This document shows, in pieces, positions 32,986 to 43,303 of a DNA stretch of 64,000 bases (position 1 is its first letter; every line of letters begins with the position of its first letter). The notes beneath the pieces are model-generated. The model was not told where the DNA came from and searched no databases. It saw nothing but the letters and a program-made list of their open reading frames with translations. A program made the translations under genes and the position numbers. Source of the stretch: Desulfobulbaceae bacterium (GTDB lineage Bacteria > Desulfobacterota > Desulfobulbia > Desulfobulbales > Desulfobulbaceae); NCBI GenBank assembly GCA_023544645.1, contig JAMJFO010000012.1, forward strand, positions 1-64,000, written 5' to 3'.

Positions 32986-35047
32986 CTTCCTGATGCATTC
33001 TGGAGATATCCCCGACCCTGAGCACCATCTCGCCAAGAGAAGTCAACAGATTCAAGCGGTTATGACGAACAGCCGGGTCATCGGTCATGACCATCACCTC
33101 ATCAAAGAACCGGTCAACCGGCTCTTTCATCTCCAGCATGATCTCCAGCGCTTCATCATAGCACCCGTTCTCCAGCAGCGGTTCGGTCCTGGTCCGCACT
33201 TCCACCAGCGTCGAATGAAGCCTTTTCTCGGCCTCCTCCCTGAACAGCTTCACATCCATGGCCGTATGAGAGTTTTCCTTGATGATGTTTCTGATCCGTT
33301 TATAAGAACCGGCCAGAACACCGAACTGTTCTAGGCTGGAAATGTTTTTCAGGGCTTCTATCCGGGCGCGGCAGTCCACGGCATCATCAAATCCGACTGC
33401 CGTGGCCGCCGCAACGATTTCCGATCTGACGCCAGAGGCAACCACGTCATTCTCGAACCGGAGACGGAGAAAATCGACCAGCTGGTCGGCAGTGCCCGGG
33501 TTCAGCTGAAATTTCCCGCCGTAACCGGCCAGGGCGTCATCAACCATGTCCCGCAGGGAGACATGCAGACCGTGGCCCAGAATAATGTGCAACAGACCAA
33601 GGGCCTGGCGCCGGAGACCGAACGGGTCGGCGGTGCCGGTCGGCTTCTCGCCGATGGCAAAACAGCCGGCCAGGGTATCGAGCCGGTCCGCCATACCGAC
33701 GATGGCCCCGATGATCCCTTCGGGCAGTTCACCGCCGGAACGAACCGGTTTATAATGTTCATGGATCGCCGCGGCAACCGATTCTAATTCACCGTCAAGG
33801 CGGGCGTACTCTTTGCCCATAACCCCCTGCAGGGTAGGAAACTCGCCAACCATTTCCGTCAGCAGGTCGCACTTGGCAAGTTTTGCCGCCCGTACCGTTT
33901 CATCCTTCTGATCCGGCGCTATGCGCTGCGCTATGCTTTCCGCCAGCGCAGCAATGCGATCCGATTTTTCAAGCATTGTCCCCAGTTTATTCTGGAACAC
34001 AATTCCCGCCAGATCCTGCCGCCGGTCAACAAGCCGCCTCTTCTTGTCTTCACGGAAGAAGAACAATCCATCCTCCAGGCGGGCCCGCAAAACACGCTGG
34101 TGACCACTGACAGCCAAATCACGGTCGTCCACCCGGGTATTGTTGACTGCCACGAACAAGGGCAGCAGTTCCCCCCTGGAATCGGCAACCGGGAAGTATT
34201 TCTGATGTTCCCGCATGGAGGTAATGAGCACTTCCCGCGGCAGTTCAAGGAATTTTTCATCAAAGCAGCCGCAGACCCCCCAGGGAACCTCCACCAGGTT
34301 GGCCACCGTATTGACCAGGCCCTCATCAAGAATAGGCGCCCCGTTGCTTCCGGCGACCGCCTTTCGCACCTCATCCTCCACAGCCTGACGGCGTTCTGCC
34401 GGATCAACAATGACCCAGTTCTGCAAAAGCTTCTCCTGATACTCGTCAAAGCCGCTGACCGGAATCGGGCCGGGGGCCATGAACCGATGCCCCAACGTGG
34501 CATCACCCGCCCTGACCTGATCAATGGAAATATCGACCAATCTGCCACCGAAGAGAGCCACCAGCCATTGGATGGGACGGGCAAAGGAAATATTGCCATC
34601 ACCCCAGCGCATGGATTTGGGAAAAGGCATCTCCCGGACAAGCTTTGCCAGAACATCAGGCAGCAGTTCAATGGTCTCAACGCCCCTGACCTGCTCTACC
34701 GCCATGAGATATTCGCCCTTTGGGGTTTCAACGATCTTGAGATCTTCCACGGCAACCCCCCGGGACCGGGCAAATCCCGCAGCCGCTTTGGAGGGATTGC
34801 CCTGGGCGTCTAACCCTGCCTGCTTTGAAGGACCGGTGTGCTCTACAATCCTGTCCGGCTGCCGTTCCTGCAGACCGTCCACCGCCAGGGTCAACCGCCG
34901 CGGTGTGCCCACGGTCCTGATGTTCCCGTATTGCAGATTCAAATCAACAAAATGTTTCTCTGCTGCCTGGCCAAAAAAGGTCAAGGCAGGTTCAATGTAT
35001 CCTGCCGGAATTTCCTCAGTGCCTATTTCAAAAAGTAACTCGCTCAT
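32981..35047 (-). CDS. glyS: Glycyl-tRNA synthetase, beta subunit
   Basis: The 688-residue beta subunit of the bacterial alpha2beta2 glycyl-tRNA synthetase. It begins LLFEIGTEEIPAGYI, typical of GlyS, and has AVNNTRV, VMGKEYA and the C-terminal anticodon-binding-type region (RFFDEVMVMTDDPAVRHNRL). The alpha subunit gene glyQ would normally lie upstream but is not found beside it here. The stop at 32981 lies within the riboswitch-like sequence of the opposite strand. Confidence 0.95.
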   Translation of the reverse strand: MSELLFEIGTEEIPAGYIEPALTFFGQAAEKHFVDLNLQYGNIRTVGTPRRLTLAVDGLQERQPDRIVEHTGPSKQAGLDAQGNPSKAAAGFARSRGVAVEDLKIVETPKGEYLMAVEQVRGVETIELLPDVLAKLVREMPFPKSMRWGDGNISFARPIQWLVALFGGRLVDISIDQVRAGDATLGHRFMAPGPIPVSGFDEYQEKLLQNWVIVDPAERRQAVEDEVRKAVAGSNGAPILDEGLVNTVANLVEVPWGVCGCFDEKFLELPREVLITSMREHQKYFPVADSRGELLPLFVAVNNTRVDDRDLAVSGHQRVLRARLEDGLFFFREDKKRRLVDRRQDLAGIVFQNKLGTMLEKSDRIAALAESIAQRIAPDQKDETVRAAKLAKCDLLTEMVGEFPTLQGVMGKEYARLDGELESVAAAIHEHYKPVRSGGELPEGIIGAIVGMADRLDTLAGCFAIGEKPTGTADPFGLRRQALGLLHIILGHGLHVSLRDMVDDALAGYGGKFQLNPGTADQLVDFLRLRFENDVVASGVRSEIVAAATAVGFDDAVDCRARIEALKNISSLEQFGVLAGSYKRIRNIIKENSHTAMDVKLFREEAEKRLHSTLVEVRTRTEPLLENGCYDEALEIMLEMKEPVDRFFDEVMVMTDDPAVRHNRLNLLTSLGEMVLRVGDISRMHQEG

Positions 35048-35099
35048 TGCTACCGGATCTCATTGTCTGAAAGTTGAACTGGTTATTTTCTCCGCTGGT

Positions 35100-35807
35100 T
35101 CAAGGTCTTGATTCCAGCGAGGCAAAAGTCGCATACCCCTCGGTAAAGTTCTCTACCATAATACTGTACCAGGAGATGGCCGGATGGCCGGCAAATATCC
35201 GCCCCAGGTTCTTGGTGACCGACTCCACGGAATCAGGCGGTTCCTTTCCCTGGACAACCCCTTTTTCCACCAGGGCAATCAAATCCTCTATCCAGATGAA
35301 CTGGTTGAACCGTACGGCGACCCTGGCCGTTCCCCAGCGCCCCATTGACCGCGGCAACCCGCCGGCTGCATGCACGGACAATCCGAGCATAAGGGGCACT
35401 GAAATTTCCATGACCAGGTCATCAACCTCCTGCAGCGACCCGTGCATCCTGCACTCATATCGCTGAATACCCAGGGAATTGCCCGTTGCCTCGCGCTCAA
35501 GGAAATAGGGAAATTGTATCTCCATATGCGCAGCTTCCGCATCGAGCCGCTCTTTCATCTCCTGAAGAATCAGGTGAAAACTCCTGAGGTTGATCTCGCC
35601 GTGAAACCGGTTGAGAATCTCGATGAACCTGCTCATGTGCGTGCCCTTGAACCGGTGCGGCAGGTTAACATACATGTTCACAGTGGCAACGGTGTCCTGG
35701 ATCCTTTTCTCCTTGTCAAGGACTTTCACAGGATAGGATATAGTCTTGACGCCGACTTTCCTGATATTTATGCGCCGATCATCGCACAGGCTCTGAATAT
35801 CCTTCAT
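35100..35807 (-). CDS. FolE2-like protein lacking the catalytic cysteine motif
   Basis: 235 residues resembling GTP cyclohydrolase IB (FolE2/COG1469) over its length: MKDIQSLCDDRRINIRKVGV, VNMYVNLPHRFKGTHMSRF (partly written), WIEDLIALVE and a final A-x-F-x-S-L-E. In FolE2 the block after V-P-V-T-S reads L-C-P-C-S-K; here residues 138-152 read PLMLGLSVHAAGGLP, and the late HNHSAY histidines are absent too. GTHMSRF is kept. Catalysis of the usual reaction is therefore unlikely. A GTG at 35858 with GAGG upstream is an alternative, perhaps better, start. Confidence 0.75.
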   Translation of the reverse strand: MKDIQSLCDDRRINIRKVGVKTISYPVKVLDKEKRIQDTVATVNMYVNLPHRFKGTHMSRFIEILNRFHGEINLRSFHLILQEMKERLDAEAAHMEIQFPYFLEREATGNSLGIQRYECRMHGSLQEVDDLVMEISVPLMLGLSVHAAGGLPRSMGRWGTARVAVRFNQFIWIEDLIALVEKGVVQGKEPPDSVESVTKNLGRIFAGHPAISWYSIMVENFTEGYATFASLESRP

Positions 35808-35926
35808 TGGCAGGGATTGGAAAACGACAACGGACAACCGCTGGCCATGGAGCGGCACTTCACTGCAACCTCACCAATTCACGCCACATGATTCAGCCAT
35901 GCGCTTTGATATCAACAGTCGCGGAA

Positions 35927-36289
35927 TTAACCGAGATGTTTGCGGACAGCGTTTTTCAGCTCGTCCATGTTGGAGGATTTGACGATATACTCTTCTGATG
36001 CCCAGGTGCCCAGGTCCTGTTTATACTCCTGGTAGGCGGAACTCAGGATAACCGGCAGATCCGGATCGATCTCCTTCATGCGGCGCAGGACTTCAATGCC
36101 GTTCATCCCCGGCATGTTGATATCAAGAATGACCAGGTCCGGAGGCTCCTTGCTGAATTCTTCCAGGGCCTCTTCGCCGTTATAGGCGGTGGTGACCTCA
36201 TAGCCTTCATCCTCAAACTCTTCACGGTAAAGGAGTTGGATTCCTTCCTCGTCATCAACCAGCAGTATACGCTTCTTCTTCACGGACAT
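35927..36289 (-). CDS. Single-domain response regulator
   Basis: A 120-residue CheY/Spo0F-like receiver with D12/D13, phospho-acceptor D56 (LVILDINMPGMNG), S83-S84 and K104 (YIVKSSNMDEL). The last motif is frequent in Desulfobacterota orphan receivers. There is no output domain. It starts four bases after the galT stop on the same strand, so it is probably co-transcribed with galT and dksA; the kinase partner is not nearby. Confidence 0.88.
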   Translation of the reverse strand: MSVKKKRILLVDDEEGIQLLYREEFEDEGYEVTTAYNGEEALEEFSKEPPDLVILDINMPGMNGIEVLRRMKEIDPDLPVILSSAYQEYKQDLGTWASEEYIVKSSNMDELKNAVRKHLG

Positions 36290-36292
36290 CTC

Positions 36293-37294
36293 CTACATGG
36301 CCTCTTTCAGATACGTACAGGTATCCTCGGGCGGCATCGGATTAATATAAAAACCAGAACCCCACTCGAAGCCGGCAATGCTCGTTAACTTGGGCACTAT
36401 CTCAAAGTGCCAGTGAAAATGATCCAGGGGCTGCGACCGCAGGGGCTGGGTATGGAGAACAAAATTATAGGGAACGTTCGGAATGCAGGCATCAAGCCGC
36501 TGCAGACTTTCGGAAAAAATATCCACCAGGGCGGCCAGGGACTGCTCACTTTGTTCGGTATAGGATGAACTGTGCTCCTTGGGCATAATCCACATCTCAA
36601 AAGGTGAACGGGGAGCGAATGGACTGAGAGTAACAAAATGAGAATTCTGGCAGACCAGCCGTACGTCCTGCTGGATCTCCTGGCGGATGATATCGCAGAA
36701 AATACAGCGATCCTTGTACTTGTAATAGGACAGCGCTCCATCAAGCTCGGAGATCACCATCCGGGGGAGAATCGGCAGCGCCACCAACTGGGAATGGGGA
36801 TGTTCAAGTGATGCGCCGGCCGGCCGGCCGTAATTTTTAAAAACCATAACATACTGGAAACGTTTGTCATGGGCAAGATCGAGAATGCGGTTGCGAAAGG
36901 CGCGGAACACGAACAGCATCTGCTCCTGCGAGAGGAAGGAAAAACGGTCTTCATGGTTCGGGCTCTCGATGATAACCTCATGCGCGCCGATGCCGTTCAT
37001 TCGATCATACAGCCCTTCAGCCTGTTTTTCGAGATCACCCTCGATGACCAGGGCCGGGAACTTGTTCGGCACAACCCGCAGCTTCCAGCCGGCGGAGTTG
37101 GGAGGCAGGATCGGCTCCCGGCCAAAAACCAGCACTTCATTGGGAGTTGTCTTCTCATTTCCCGGACACAGCGGGCAGAAACCGCCCTCAATGACCCTGG
37201 GCTCTTCGACGATAAAATCCGTCGGCCGCTTGCTTCGCTCCTTGGAAATAATTATCCAGCGGCCCAGGACCGGATCTTTTCTCAGCTCAGGCAT
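36293..37294 (-). CDS. galT: Galactose-1-phosphate uridylyltransferase family protein
   Basis: A 333-residue HIT-superfamily nucleotidyltransferase. Metal-site cysteines C40 and C43 are in FCPLCPG, and the catalytic motif H165-P-H167 is in ASLEHPHSQLVALP. Strict GalT enzymes have GCSNPHPHGQ, so the exact sugar substrate could differ (galactose-1-phosphate or another hexose-1-phosphate). It would act in the cytosol in UDP-sugar exchange. A GGTAA-type weak site precedes the ATG; it follows dksA by four bases. Confidence 0.85.
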   Translation of the reverse strand: MPELRKDPVLGRWIIISKERSKRPTDFIVEEPRVIEGGFCPLCPGNEKTTPNEVLVFGREPILPPNSAGWKLRVVPNKFPALVIEGDLEKQAEGLYDRMNGIGAHEVIIESPNHEDRFSFLSQEQMLFVFRAFRNRILDLAHDKRFQYVMVFKNYGRPAGASLEHPHSQLVALPILPRMVISELDGALSYYKYKDRCIFCDIIRQEIQQDVRLVCQNSHFVTLSPFAPRSPFEMWIMPKEHSSSYTEQSEQSLAALVDIFSESLQRLDACIPNVPYNFVLHTQPLRSQPLDHFHWHFEIVPKLTSIAGFEWGSGFYINPMPPEDTCTYLKEAM

Positions 37295-37298
37295 GGTT

Positions 37299-37661
37299 TT
37301 ACCGGCCCTGAGCCTTTTCCCGCTGTTCCTGCTTTGTTTTGCAATCTATACAGAATTTTGCCACCGGGCGCGCCTCCAGCCGTTTTTCAGCGATATCCTC
37401 GCCGCAGCCTTCACAGATCCCGTAAGTGCCTTCATCAATGCGGCCCAGGGCCTCTTCAATCTTATTCATCAGTTTGCGCTCACGATCACGTATCCGCAAT
37501 TCAAAATTCCGATCGGATTCAACTGTGGCCCGGTCATTGGGATCGGGAATATTTCCGTTCTGGGTGGTCATTTCCGAAAGAGTCTGTTCAACATCATTGA
37601 TGATCTTTTCTTTCATCTCTTCCAGCTGGTCCTTGAATTTCAATATCTGCTTTTCATCCAT
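37299..37661 (-). CDS. dksA: DksA/TraR-type zinc-finger transcription factor
   Basis: 120 residues: a coiled-coil N-terminal part (about 5-75) and a C4 zinc finger with C83, C86, C104 and C107 (GICEGCGEDI, AKFCIDCKTK). DksA proteins bind the RNA polymerase secondary channel and modulate initiation with ppGpp. The coiled-coil tip usually carries D-x2-D; here NDRA is near residues 42-45, with D40 nearby. It is upstream of galT on the same strand. Confidence 0.9.
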   Translation of the reverse strand: MDEKQILKFKDQLEEMKEKIINDVEQTLSEMTTQNGNIPDPNDRATVESDRNFELRIRDRERKLMNKIEEALGRIDEGTYGICEGCGEDIAEKRLEARPVAKFCIDCKTKQEQREKAQGR

Positions 37662-37702
37662 GTTCTTTCTCCGGCAAACGGTTATGAACCGCTCACTGCT
37701 CT

Positions 37703-38200
37703 TTAGCTTCCTTGTTGCTCCCTGACAAAAACCCCGCTCCTGCCACCGCTTTTCCGCAATAAACGGATGTCTGATATCACCATGCCCTTATCAGCGGATT
37801 TGCACATATCATAAAGAGTGAGCGCGGCCACCGAAACGGCTGTCAGCGCCTCCATCTCCACCCCTGTTTGTCCCTTGCAGCCTACCCTGGCTTCAATGGA
37901 AATCGTTCTGCCGTCATCGAGAAACCGGAAGTCAATGGCAATACTGCTCAATGCCAGCGGATGGCAAAGCGGGATGATACTGTCCACTTTTTTGGCCGCC
38001 ATTATCCCGGCTATCCTGGCCACGCCTATGGCATCACCCTTGGCGGCGGAACCTTCCCGGATCATCCGGTACGTTTCCGGATTCATGACAACTGCTCCCG
38101 CGGCTGTTGCCTCCCGGAAGGTTTCTTCCTTGGAGCCCACATCAACCATCCAGGCATTCCCGGCGGCATCGAAATGTGAAAAGCTTTTTTTCCCGGCCAT
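37703..38200 (-). CDS. moaC: Cyclic pyranopterin monophosphate synthase
   Basis: A 165-residue enzyme that turns 3',8-cyclo-7,8-dihydro-GTP into cyclic pyranopterin monophosphate in molybdenum/tungsten cofactor synthesis. Family motifs are [27 protein letters not shown] and [23 protein letters not shown]. The ATG at 38200 is three bases inside a TTG that also fits the frame. It starts three bases after the dnaJ stop, and GGGGAC at the end of dnaJ can act as its ribosome-binding site. The C-terminus is slightly extended and basic. Confidence 0.95.
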   Translation of the reverse strand: MAGKKSFSHFDAAGNAWMVDVGSKEETFREATAAGAVVMNPETYRMIREGSAAKGDAIGVARIAGIMAAKKVDSIIPLCHPLALSSIAIDFRFLDDGRTISIEARVGCKGQTGVEMEALTAVSVAALTLYDMCKSADKGMVISDIRLLRKSGGRSGVFVREQQGS

Positions 38201-38203
38201 CAA

Positions 38204-39343
38204 TTACGCGTCCCCGGCGTGCTGTTTCTTGTCGCCCTGGCTGAAATGGCCATGAAACAGGCGGGAGAAAAAACCTTCTTCATGCTTTTCCTCGTACTGC
38301 GCATCAAATTCCTTGAGCAGTTCCTTCTGCTGCTTGGTCAATTTTGTCGGAGTCTGCACCTGGACCTCGACAACCATATCGCCCCTGCCGCCGCCGCGCA
38401 GACTGGGAACGCCTTCCCTGCGAAGAGTAAACCGCTCTCCGCCCTGGGTACCGGCGGGGATCTTCAACTTCGCGGCGCCGTGTACAGTGGGCACTTCCAC
38501 TTCGCACCCCAGGGCCGCTCTGGCCATGGGCACCGGATAACGCAGATAAATAGTCTGCCCTTCCCGCAGAAAAAACTCGTGCGGCTGCACATGGATAACC
38601 ACATAAAGATCACCGGCATGACCGCCGCGGCGGCCGCCTTCACCTTCGCCGCGCAGGCGCATCCGAGCCCCGTTGTCGACGCCGGGCGGAATCTTGATTG
38701 AAACTTTTTTGGTCTTATTAACCAACCCCTGGCCATTGCAGTCCACGCAGGGATCGGCAATGACCTGCCCTGAACCGTGGCACTGGGGACAGGTTGAACT
38801 GACCTGAAAAAAACCCTGGGAACGAATAACCTGGCCGCGGCCATGGCATGTGGGGCAGGTCTGGGGTTTATGGCCGGGACGGGCTCCTGAACCTTCACAG
38901 GTCCAGCATGTTTCCCGCTTGGTAATATCAACCTCACGCTCGGTTCCATGCACCGCATCCATGAATGAAATTTCCATGTCGTACCGCAGGTCGTCGCCAG
39001 GGACAGGGGCATTGGGATTACGCCGGCGGCTGCGTCCGCCAAAACCGAAAAGGTCACCGAACAGGTCATTGAAACTGGAAAAAATATCTTCGGCAGTTCC
39101 GGGGCCGCTGTAACCCGTATTCTTCAGGCCTTCGTGACCATAGGTATCATATATCTTTCTTTTCTGGGCATCGCAGAGCACTTCGTAAGCCTCGGCCGCT
39201 TCCTTGAAACTGGCTTCGGCTTCGGGATCCCCCGGGTTCCGGTCGGGATGATATTTCATGGCCAGCTTGCGGTATGATTTTTTTATCTCATCCGCACTGG
39301 CCCCGCGGGCAACGCCAAGTATGTCGTAATAATCTCTGTTCAT
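38204..39343 (-). CDS. dnaJ: Chaperone DnaJ
   Basis: The 379-residue Hsp40 co-chaperone of DnaK. The J domain has HPD ([10 protein letters not shown]) in residues 1-70, then a Gly/Phe-rich linker, and a cysteine-rich domain with four CxxCxGxG repeats ([32 protein letters not shown]). The C-terminal substrate-binding domains follow. dnaK is not in the window. It precedes moaC with almost no gap. Confidence 0.96.
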   Translation of the reverse strand: MNRDYYDILGVARGASADEIKKSYRKLAMKYHPDRNPGDPEAEASFKEAAEAYEVLCDAQKRKIYDTYGHEGLKNTGYSGPGTAEDIFSSFNDLFGDLFGFGGRSRRRNPNAPVPGDDLRYDMEISFMDAVHGTEREVDITKRETCWTCEGSGARPGHKPQTCPTCHGRGQVIRSQGFFQVSSTCPQCHGSGQVIADPCVDCNGQGLVNKTKKVSIKIPPGVDNGARMRLRGEGEGGRRGGHAGDLYVVIHVQPHEFFLREGQTIYLRYPVPMARAALGCEVEVPTVHGAAKLKIPAGTQGGERFTLRREGVPSLRGGGRGDMVVEVQVQTPTKLTKQQKELLKEFDAQYEEKHEEGFFSRLFHGHFSQGDKKQHAGDA

Positions 39344-39409
39344 CGTTTCCTGTCAGTCAGGCATTGACACCATTTATGCACACAGAAGCATCAAGGGAAG
39401 GCGGACCGT

Positions 39410-39691
39410 CTACTCCTCATCGTCCGCAGCTTCTTCCACCTTCGCCACTTCCTCGACCTGCGCTGCCAGCTTGGCCTTGCGCAGCTTGGGGAGTTCGAGA
39501 ATGTTATCAAAAGTGACACTGCCCGCCGCAATTTCGCGCAAAGTCATGACAATTTCCTTATTCTTCCCCTGGGCCAGGAAAGGTTCTCCTTCACGGTGCT
39601 GACGAACCCTCTCCACAGCCAGGTGCACAAGGGCAAAACGATTGTCGTCGCCGACCTGTGCCAGGCAATCTTCAACTGTGATACGAGCCAT
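39410..39691 (-). CDS. rpoZ: RNA polymerase omega subunit
   Basis: 93 residues beginning [10 protein letters not shown], with [15 protein letters not shown] and [12 protein letters not shown], the hallmarks of RpoZ. Omega helps assemble RNA polymerase and forms part of a ppGpp site. The ATG at 39691 has GGAGG upstream; the longer frame to 39724 lacks one. The acidic C-terminal tail (about 75-93) is typical of the group. Confidence 0.93.
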   Translation of the reverse strand: MARITVEDCLAQVGDDNRFALVHLAVERVRQHREGEPFLAQGKNKEIVMTLREIAAGSVTFDNILELPKLRKAKLAAQVEEVAKVEEAADDEE

Positions 39692-39823
39692 AATGTTTTT
39701 TCCTCCATTGAGTGGATGGCGCATCCGAATCTGAAAACCAGATCCGGTCCGTCCCTCGATATCCTACAATTTTAGCGATAATAATTTTGAACAGGTTCGC
39801 GAAATTGCCAACCCCTTTCCTCT

Positions 39824-41463
<1,640 letters not shown>

Positions 41464-42240
41464 ATGGAACTAATTTTTTCGCCGGAAGCCTGGATAGCGC
41501 TGGTCACCCTGACGCTCCTGGAGATCATCCTCGGTGTCGACAACATCATCTTCATTGCCATCCTTGCCGACCGCCTGCCAAAACATCAGCAGAAAAAAGG
41601 CCGGGCCGTGGGCCTGATCATGGCCATGTTCATGCGCATAGCCCTGCTTTTTTCCATTTCCCTGGTCATGCGGCTCACAGAACCGCTATTCGCGATTTTC
41701 AGCCGGGAAATTTCCGGCAGTGATCTTATCCTCATCTGCGGCGGCCTGTTTCTCATCTTTAAAAGTACCATGGAGATTCACTCAAGCCTGGAAGGAGAGG
41801 AGGAGAAGCATCTCAAGATCGGCAAAGCAACAGTGAGTTTTTTCGGCATCATAACCCAGATAATGCTCTTTGACCTTGTCTTCTCCCTTGATTCGGTTAT
41901 CACGGCCATCGGCCTGGCAAAACACCTGCCGATAATGATCCTGGCCATCATGATCGCCATCGGCTTCATGATCTTTCTGACCGAATCCGTCAGCAGGTTC
42001 ATCGAACAGCACCCGACGTTCAAAATCCTGGCGCTCAGTTTCCTGCTGCTCATTGGAACCGCACTGGTTGCCGAAGGGCTGGATTTTCACATCCCCAAGG
42101 GCTATATTTATTTTGCCATGGCCTTCTCCGCCCTTGTCGAAATCCTGAACATGAAGCTGCATAAACGCCGGCAGAAGCCTGTCAGACTCCGCTCGGTCGC
42201 TCAGGAAGCGACCCACCAGAAGGGGCAATCCGCCGCATGA
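41464..42240 (+). CDS. TerC-family integral membrane protein
   Basis: 258 residues with seven or so membrane helices and TerC family motifs: LEIILGVDNIIFIAILADRLP at residues 19-39 (partly written) and the second repeat LFDLVFSLDSVITAIGLA. The acidic residues in these helices (E and D of the GVDN and SLDS motifs) are the proposed metal-binding sites; relatives are linked to Mn2+ export or tellurite resistance. Its stop overlaps the start of the next gene (ATGA, 42237-42240). Confidence 0.88.
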   Translation: MELIFSPEAWIALVTLTLLEIILGVDNIIFIAILADRLPKHQQKKGRAVGLIMAMFMRIALLFSISLVMRLTEPLFAIFSREISGSDLILICGGLFLIFKSTMEIHSSLEGEEEKHLKIGKATVSFFGIITQIMLFDLVFSLDSVITAIGLAKHLPIMILAIMIAIGFMIFLTESVSRFIEQHPTFKILALSFLLLIGTALVAEGLDFHIPKGYIYFAMAFSALVEILNMKLHKRRQKPVRLRSVAQEATHQKGQSAA

Positions 42241-43265
42241 ACAGGTTTGACGTTGCCATCATCGGCGGCGGGCCTGCAGGGCTTTCCTGCGCCGCCGCTC
42301 TTGCCGCGGCAGGGGTAAAGGTCGTGCTCCTGGAGCGGAAAAAAAATATCGGCTCCAAGGTCTGCGCCGGGGGGATAACCTGGCACGGCCTCATCCGGCA
42401 GGTTCCGGCGGACCTGATCCAACGCACCTTCCCGGAGCAGCATATTTTCTCCAACTGGCAGAGGATACGCTTTAAAAAACCGGATCCGATCATCGCCACG
42501 GTCAACCGCAAAGAACTTGGCAGATGGATGATGGAGAAGGCGGTTCGAAGCGGAGCGGAAATCAGGACCGGCTGTTATGTCAGGGAGATCGCCCACCGTA
42601 CCCTCACCGCCGTCAATGAGCACTGCAGCGCCTTTACCCTCAGCTTTGACCAGCTGGTCGGCGCAGACGGCAGCACCTCCCTGGTGCGCCGTTTCCTGGG
42701 GATACCGGCGGAAAAAATCGGCGTCGGCATCAACTACCAGGTTGAAGGCGCGTATGAACAGATGGAATGGCACCTGAACACCTCCCTTTTCGGCAGCGGC
42801 TACGCCTGGATTTTTCCCCACCGGCAGAGCATTTCCATCGGCGCCTACGCCACCCGGGGCACCATGAATCCGGACCGCCTCAAGGCAAGCCTGATCACCT
42901 GGGCCGCCACCCGGGGCTTTGATGTGGCAAACACCCCGACCAGAGCCGAATTCATCAACTATGACTTTCGCGGCTACCAGTTCGGCACCACCTGGCTGGC
43001 AGGCGACGCCGCCGGGCTGGCGTCGGGACTTACCGGCGAAGGAATCAATCCGGCCATTGTATCCGGCAATGAGATTGCCCGCAAGATTATCGATCCCGGC
43101 CACCGGGCCGAATCAATCGCCGGGATGGCCGCCAAACACCGGAAACATGCAAAAATCGTGGAGCTGGCAGCCCGCGGCGGATTACGGTGCACCCTGCTCA
43201 CGGAAACGCTGGTGCTGCTGCTGCGGTTAAAAATAGTTGATTTTCAGCAAGAGCTTTCCATGTAA
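42237..43265 (+). CDS. Geranylgeranyl-reductase-family FAD protein
   Basis: A 342-residue flavoprotein. The Rossmann motif VAIIGGGPAGLSCAAAL is at residues 6-22, followed by E/R-rich LLERKK and the family motif KVCAGGITW. The second FAD motif, LAGDAAGLASGLTGEGINPA, is at about 256-275. Members of this family reduce prenyl double bonds in archaeal lipids or chlorophyll; in bacteria the substrate is often unknown (isoprenoids or quinones are possible). It is translationally coupled to the TerC gene. Confidence 0.85.
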   Translation: MNRFDVAIIGGGPAGLSCAAALAAAGVKVVLLERKKNIGSKVCAGGITWHGLIRQVPADLIQRTFPEQHIFSNWQRIRFKKPDPIIATVNRKELGRWMMEKAVRSGAEIRTGCYVREIAHRTLTAVNEHCSAFTLSFDQLVGADGSTSLVRRFLGIPAEKIGVGINYQVEGAYEQMEWHLNTSLFGSGYAWIFPHRQSISIGAYATRGTMNPDRLKASLITWAATRGFDVANTPTRAEFINYDFRGYQFGTTWLAGDAAGLASGLTGEGINPAIVSGNEIARKIIDPGHRAESIAGMAAKHRKHAKIVELAARGGLRCTLLTETLVLLLRLKIVDFQQELSM

Positions 43266-43303
43266 TCACCCCGGTCAAGAGAAAAAATGAAAGAATCCGC
43301 CCC

